Shown here piece after piece: positions 11,541-12,916 of a DNA stretch of 12,916 nt. This stretch comes from Candidatus Bathyarchaeota archaeon. GTDB lineage: Archaea; Thermoproteota; Bathyarchaeia; Bathyarchaeales; WUQV01. The notes beneath the pieces are model-generated. The model saw nothing but the letters and a program-made list of their open reading frames with translations. It was not told where the DNA came from and ran no database searches. Positions within the stretch are counted from its first letter, which is position 1, and the number at the start of each line of letters is the position of its first letter. The stretch covers positions 1 to 12,916 of the forward strand of contig WUQV01000313.1 in the NCBI GenBank assembly GCA_009889585.1. The letters run 5' to 3'. Position numbers and translations under genes: made by a program.

Positions 11541-12916
11541 CTAAGTGCGAAAGCCAAAAATAAAAAGGGGAAGAACCTTAGGCCTTAACCTTCTAGCTAC
11601 TAACACGCCTAAGGCTGTTATCACAACTGCCGTCACGAGCTGCATGATTCCAGGCTTAGGAATGGGCAGAGCCGCTGGCTCAGGAGGAACGGGTACGGCA
11701 GGCAACTCGATCGGAGTTGGAGCCACCTCAACTGGCACCTCAGGCTTTGGAGGAGGAGGCGGAGGTTCCACGCCCTTGGGGGTAAACCTCTAGCGGGTAT
11801 GAGACGACGTTGCTTAAAATACCGTACTTCATAACGACCTCAGCCGATACGGATACGCTGTACTTCCCTATCAAAGGAGGTAGTGCTTCAGCTTCATATA
11901 CTCCTCCACCTACGTGAGTTAAAGCTGCTTTAATGATCGTAGGACCTGTTAACGTCACCACTACCTTAGCGTCTTCAACAGGTCTATCTAAGTAATCGAT
12001 AACCTTGAACTTAAGCGGAAGCTTAAAGCCTTCCTCGAGAGCGTAAGGCATAGGCTCTATTAATGATATTATCCTAGGCCTTCTATCAGGATGTAATGAA
12101 TGCCATTCCGGGAACCAAGAGAATATGACGTGCTTTCCGCCTAAATGTTCGACTAAGACGAAAGCGCTAGTGCCGACGAGAGCTGTTAATTCAGGATTCG
12201 TTGGATGAGGCATCCTCGATGGATCTCCGAACGGATTAGGTATCTTTCCGTATATATGAGCTGGTAACGGCCTATCTACTATCGCCCCTAACTCAAACAA
12301 CCAGCTCCTAGCGTTCAAATGGTATACGATCGTGTAAGGATCAGGAGTCTCTATCTTAACTAAGCTCTCGATAAATGGTCCATAATATCTTAACGTCCTC
12401 CAAGCTCTTCCAGCATACTCCTGAGTCCACTTAAGGTCATATGCGGTGAATTCCACTCCATCATGCCATTTAATCCCCTTCTTTAAATAAATCGTAATAA
12501 TCATCCCTTCCTTTCCATCAACGATTGCCTCTTCTACCTTCCAATCCTCTAACATTACTCGAATGCGGCCTTTCACATCATAAATATTATCAGGGTTATA
12601 GTACGTAAGCCATTCCATGGCCCTCGATAGGACGGCGTGTTCTGGAGCCCACATGAAGTTCATCGGGTTTAACGTACCGAGTATTATCGCCGAGAAGTCC
12701 CTAAACCTTCCTCCGAACTTTATCGGCATTCCTTTCTCAACGTCAAACGGGACTACCATGGCATCCCAAGTCCAACTGAAGCCCCTAGGATCTGGGCTGG
12801 GCGGGCTCCATAATAATGGCATATCTCTGAACTTACCTGATACAGCCGTATAGGATACACCAGCGTAACATGGAACCCACGGGCATATGTCCGTCACTAT
12901 CTCTTGAGCCTTCCAA
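11541..12916 (-). CDS. Family 5 (peptide/oligosaccharide-type) solute-binding protein, C-terminal part, frame broken near the membrane anchor
   Basis: The frame is open to the window edge, so the N-terminus is missing. Residue numbers here count from 12897. The visible order begins with the end of an SBP_bac_5 domain (PWVPCYAGVSYTAVSGKF). Next is the first part of a second binding domain (about 58-268) with LNPMNFMWAP, IKWHDGVEFTAYDLKWT and ALVGTSAFVLVEH. A beta-sandwich domain follows (about 290-372). The frame breaks at a run of five G (11778-11782 on the plus strand): as written it ends SASSSKA at 11740. Removing one base gives YPKGVEPPPPPPKPEVPVEV, a proline-rich stalk, and a membrane anchor (VTAVVITALGVLVARRLRPK) ending at 11541. 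The protein would sit outside the membrane, binding a solute for an ABC importer; the ligand is unknown. The fault may be a sequencing slip or a real mutation. Confidence 0.85.
11778..11782 (-). other. Probable one-base insertion site in a homopolymer
   Basis: GGGGG on the plus strand (CCCCC in the gene) is where the solute-binding reading frame is lost. Four C would give TAC-CCC-AAG-GGC-GTG-GAA and carry on into the proline-rich stalk. No slippery heptamer plus pseudoknot was recognised, so programmed frameshifting is less likely than an error or mutation. Confidence 0.7.

Noticed and set aside
11545..11793. Glycine-rich open frame on the plus strand
   Set aside because: It is the complement of the proline-rich stalk of the solute-binding protein.

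Overview
The window reads as a piece of a thermophilic archaeal chromosome, probably from the TACK group, though the lineage cannot be fixed from sequence alone. The signs are an archaeal-type asparaginyl-tRNA synthetase, a UPF0282 metallo-beta-lactamase-fold protein (a family I know as archaeal), a stomatin/NfeD protease pair, a membrane-anchored solute-binding protein with a proline-rich stalk, and TATA-like boxes placed for leaderless or nearly leaderless transcripts. No tRNA, rRNA or CRISPR array was seen.

Positions 1-2340 are a scarred region. It opens with the last codons of an amidohydrolase-like gene. A broken N-terminal piece of a UPF0282 gene follows (91-169). Then come two back-to-back relics that look like 3' ends of IS200/IS605 tnpB elements (424-696 minus, 766-963 plus), an intact UPF0282 gene (1003-1932), and a frameshifted C-terminal piece of another UPF0282 copy (2001-2298). 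Both broken pieces are more GC-rich than the intact gene in the stretches counted by hand. This fits an old resident copy that was broken up and a newer, AT-rich copy that now does the job.

Positions 2340-7065 are ordinary chromosome. A radical SAM enzyme carries ferredoxin and [2Fe-2S] modules in front of its radical SAM core. It converges on a threonine-synthase-like PLP enzyme, which lies downstream of a membrane pyrophosphatase on the minus strand. A third short tnpB-3'-end-like relic sits at 7095-7174, followed by an unrecognised small membrane protein (7258-7857).

Positions 7956-11500 hold asnS (minus), divergent from a two-gene slipin-nfeD operon whose cistrons overlap by one base. 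These two encode a stomatin-like scaffold and its likely partner membrane serine protease. Converging on them is a family 5 solute-binding protein that runs off the right edge. Its reading frame breaks at a run of five G, separating the extracellular part from the proline-rich stalk and membrane anchor.

I did not find a clearly new defence or mobile system. The most informative points are the UPF0282 relic-intact-relic arrangement, the multi-cluster radical SAM protein, and the frameshifted solute-binding protein with a partial second binding domain.
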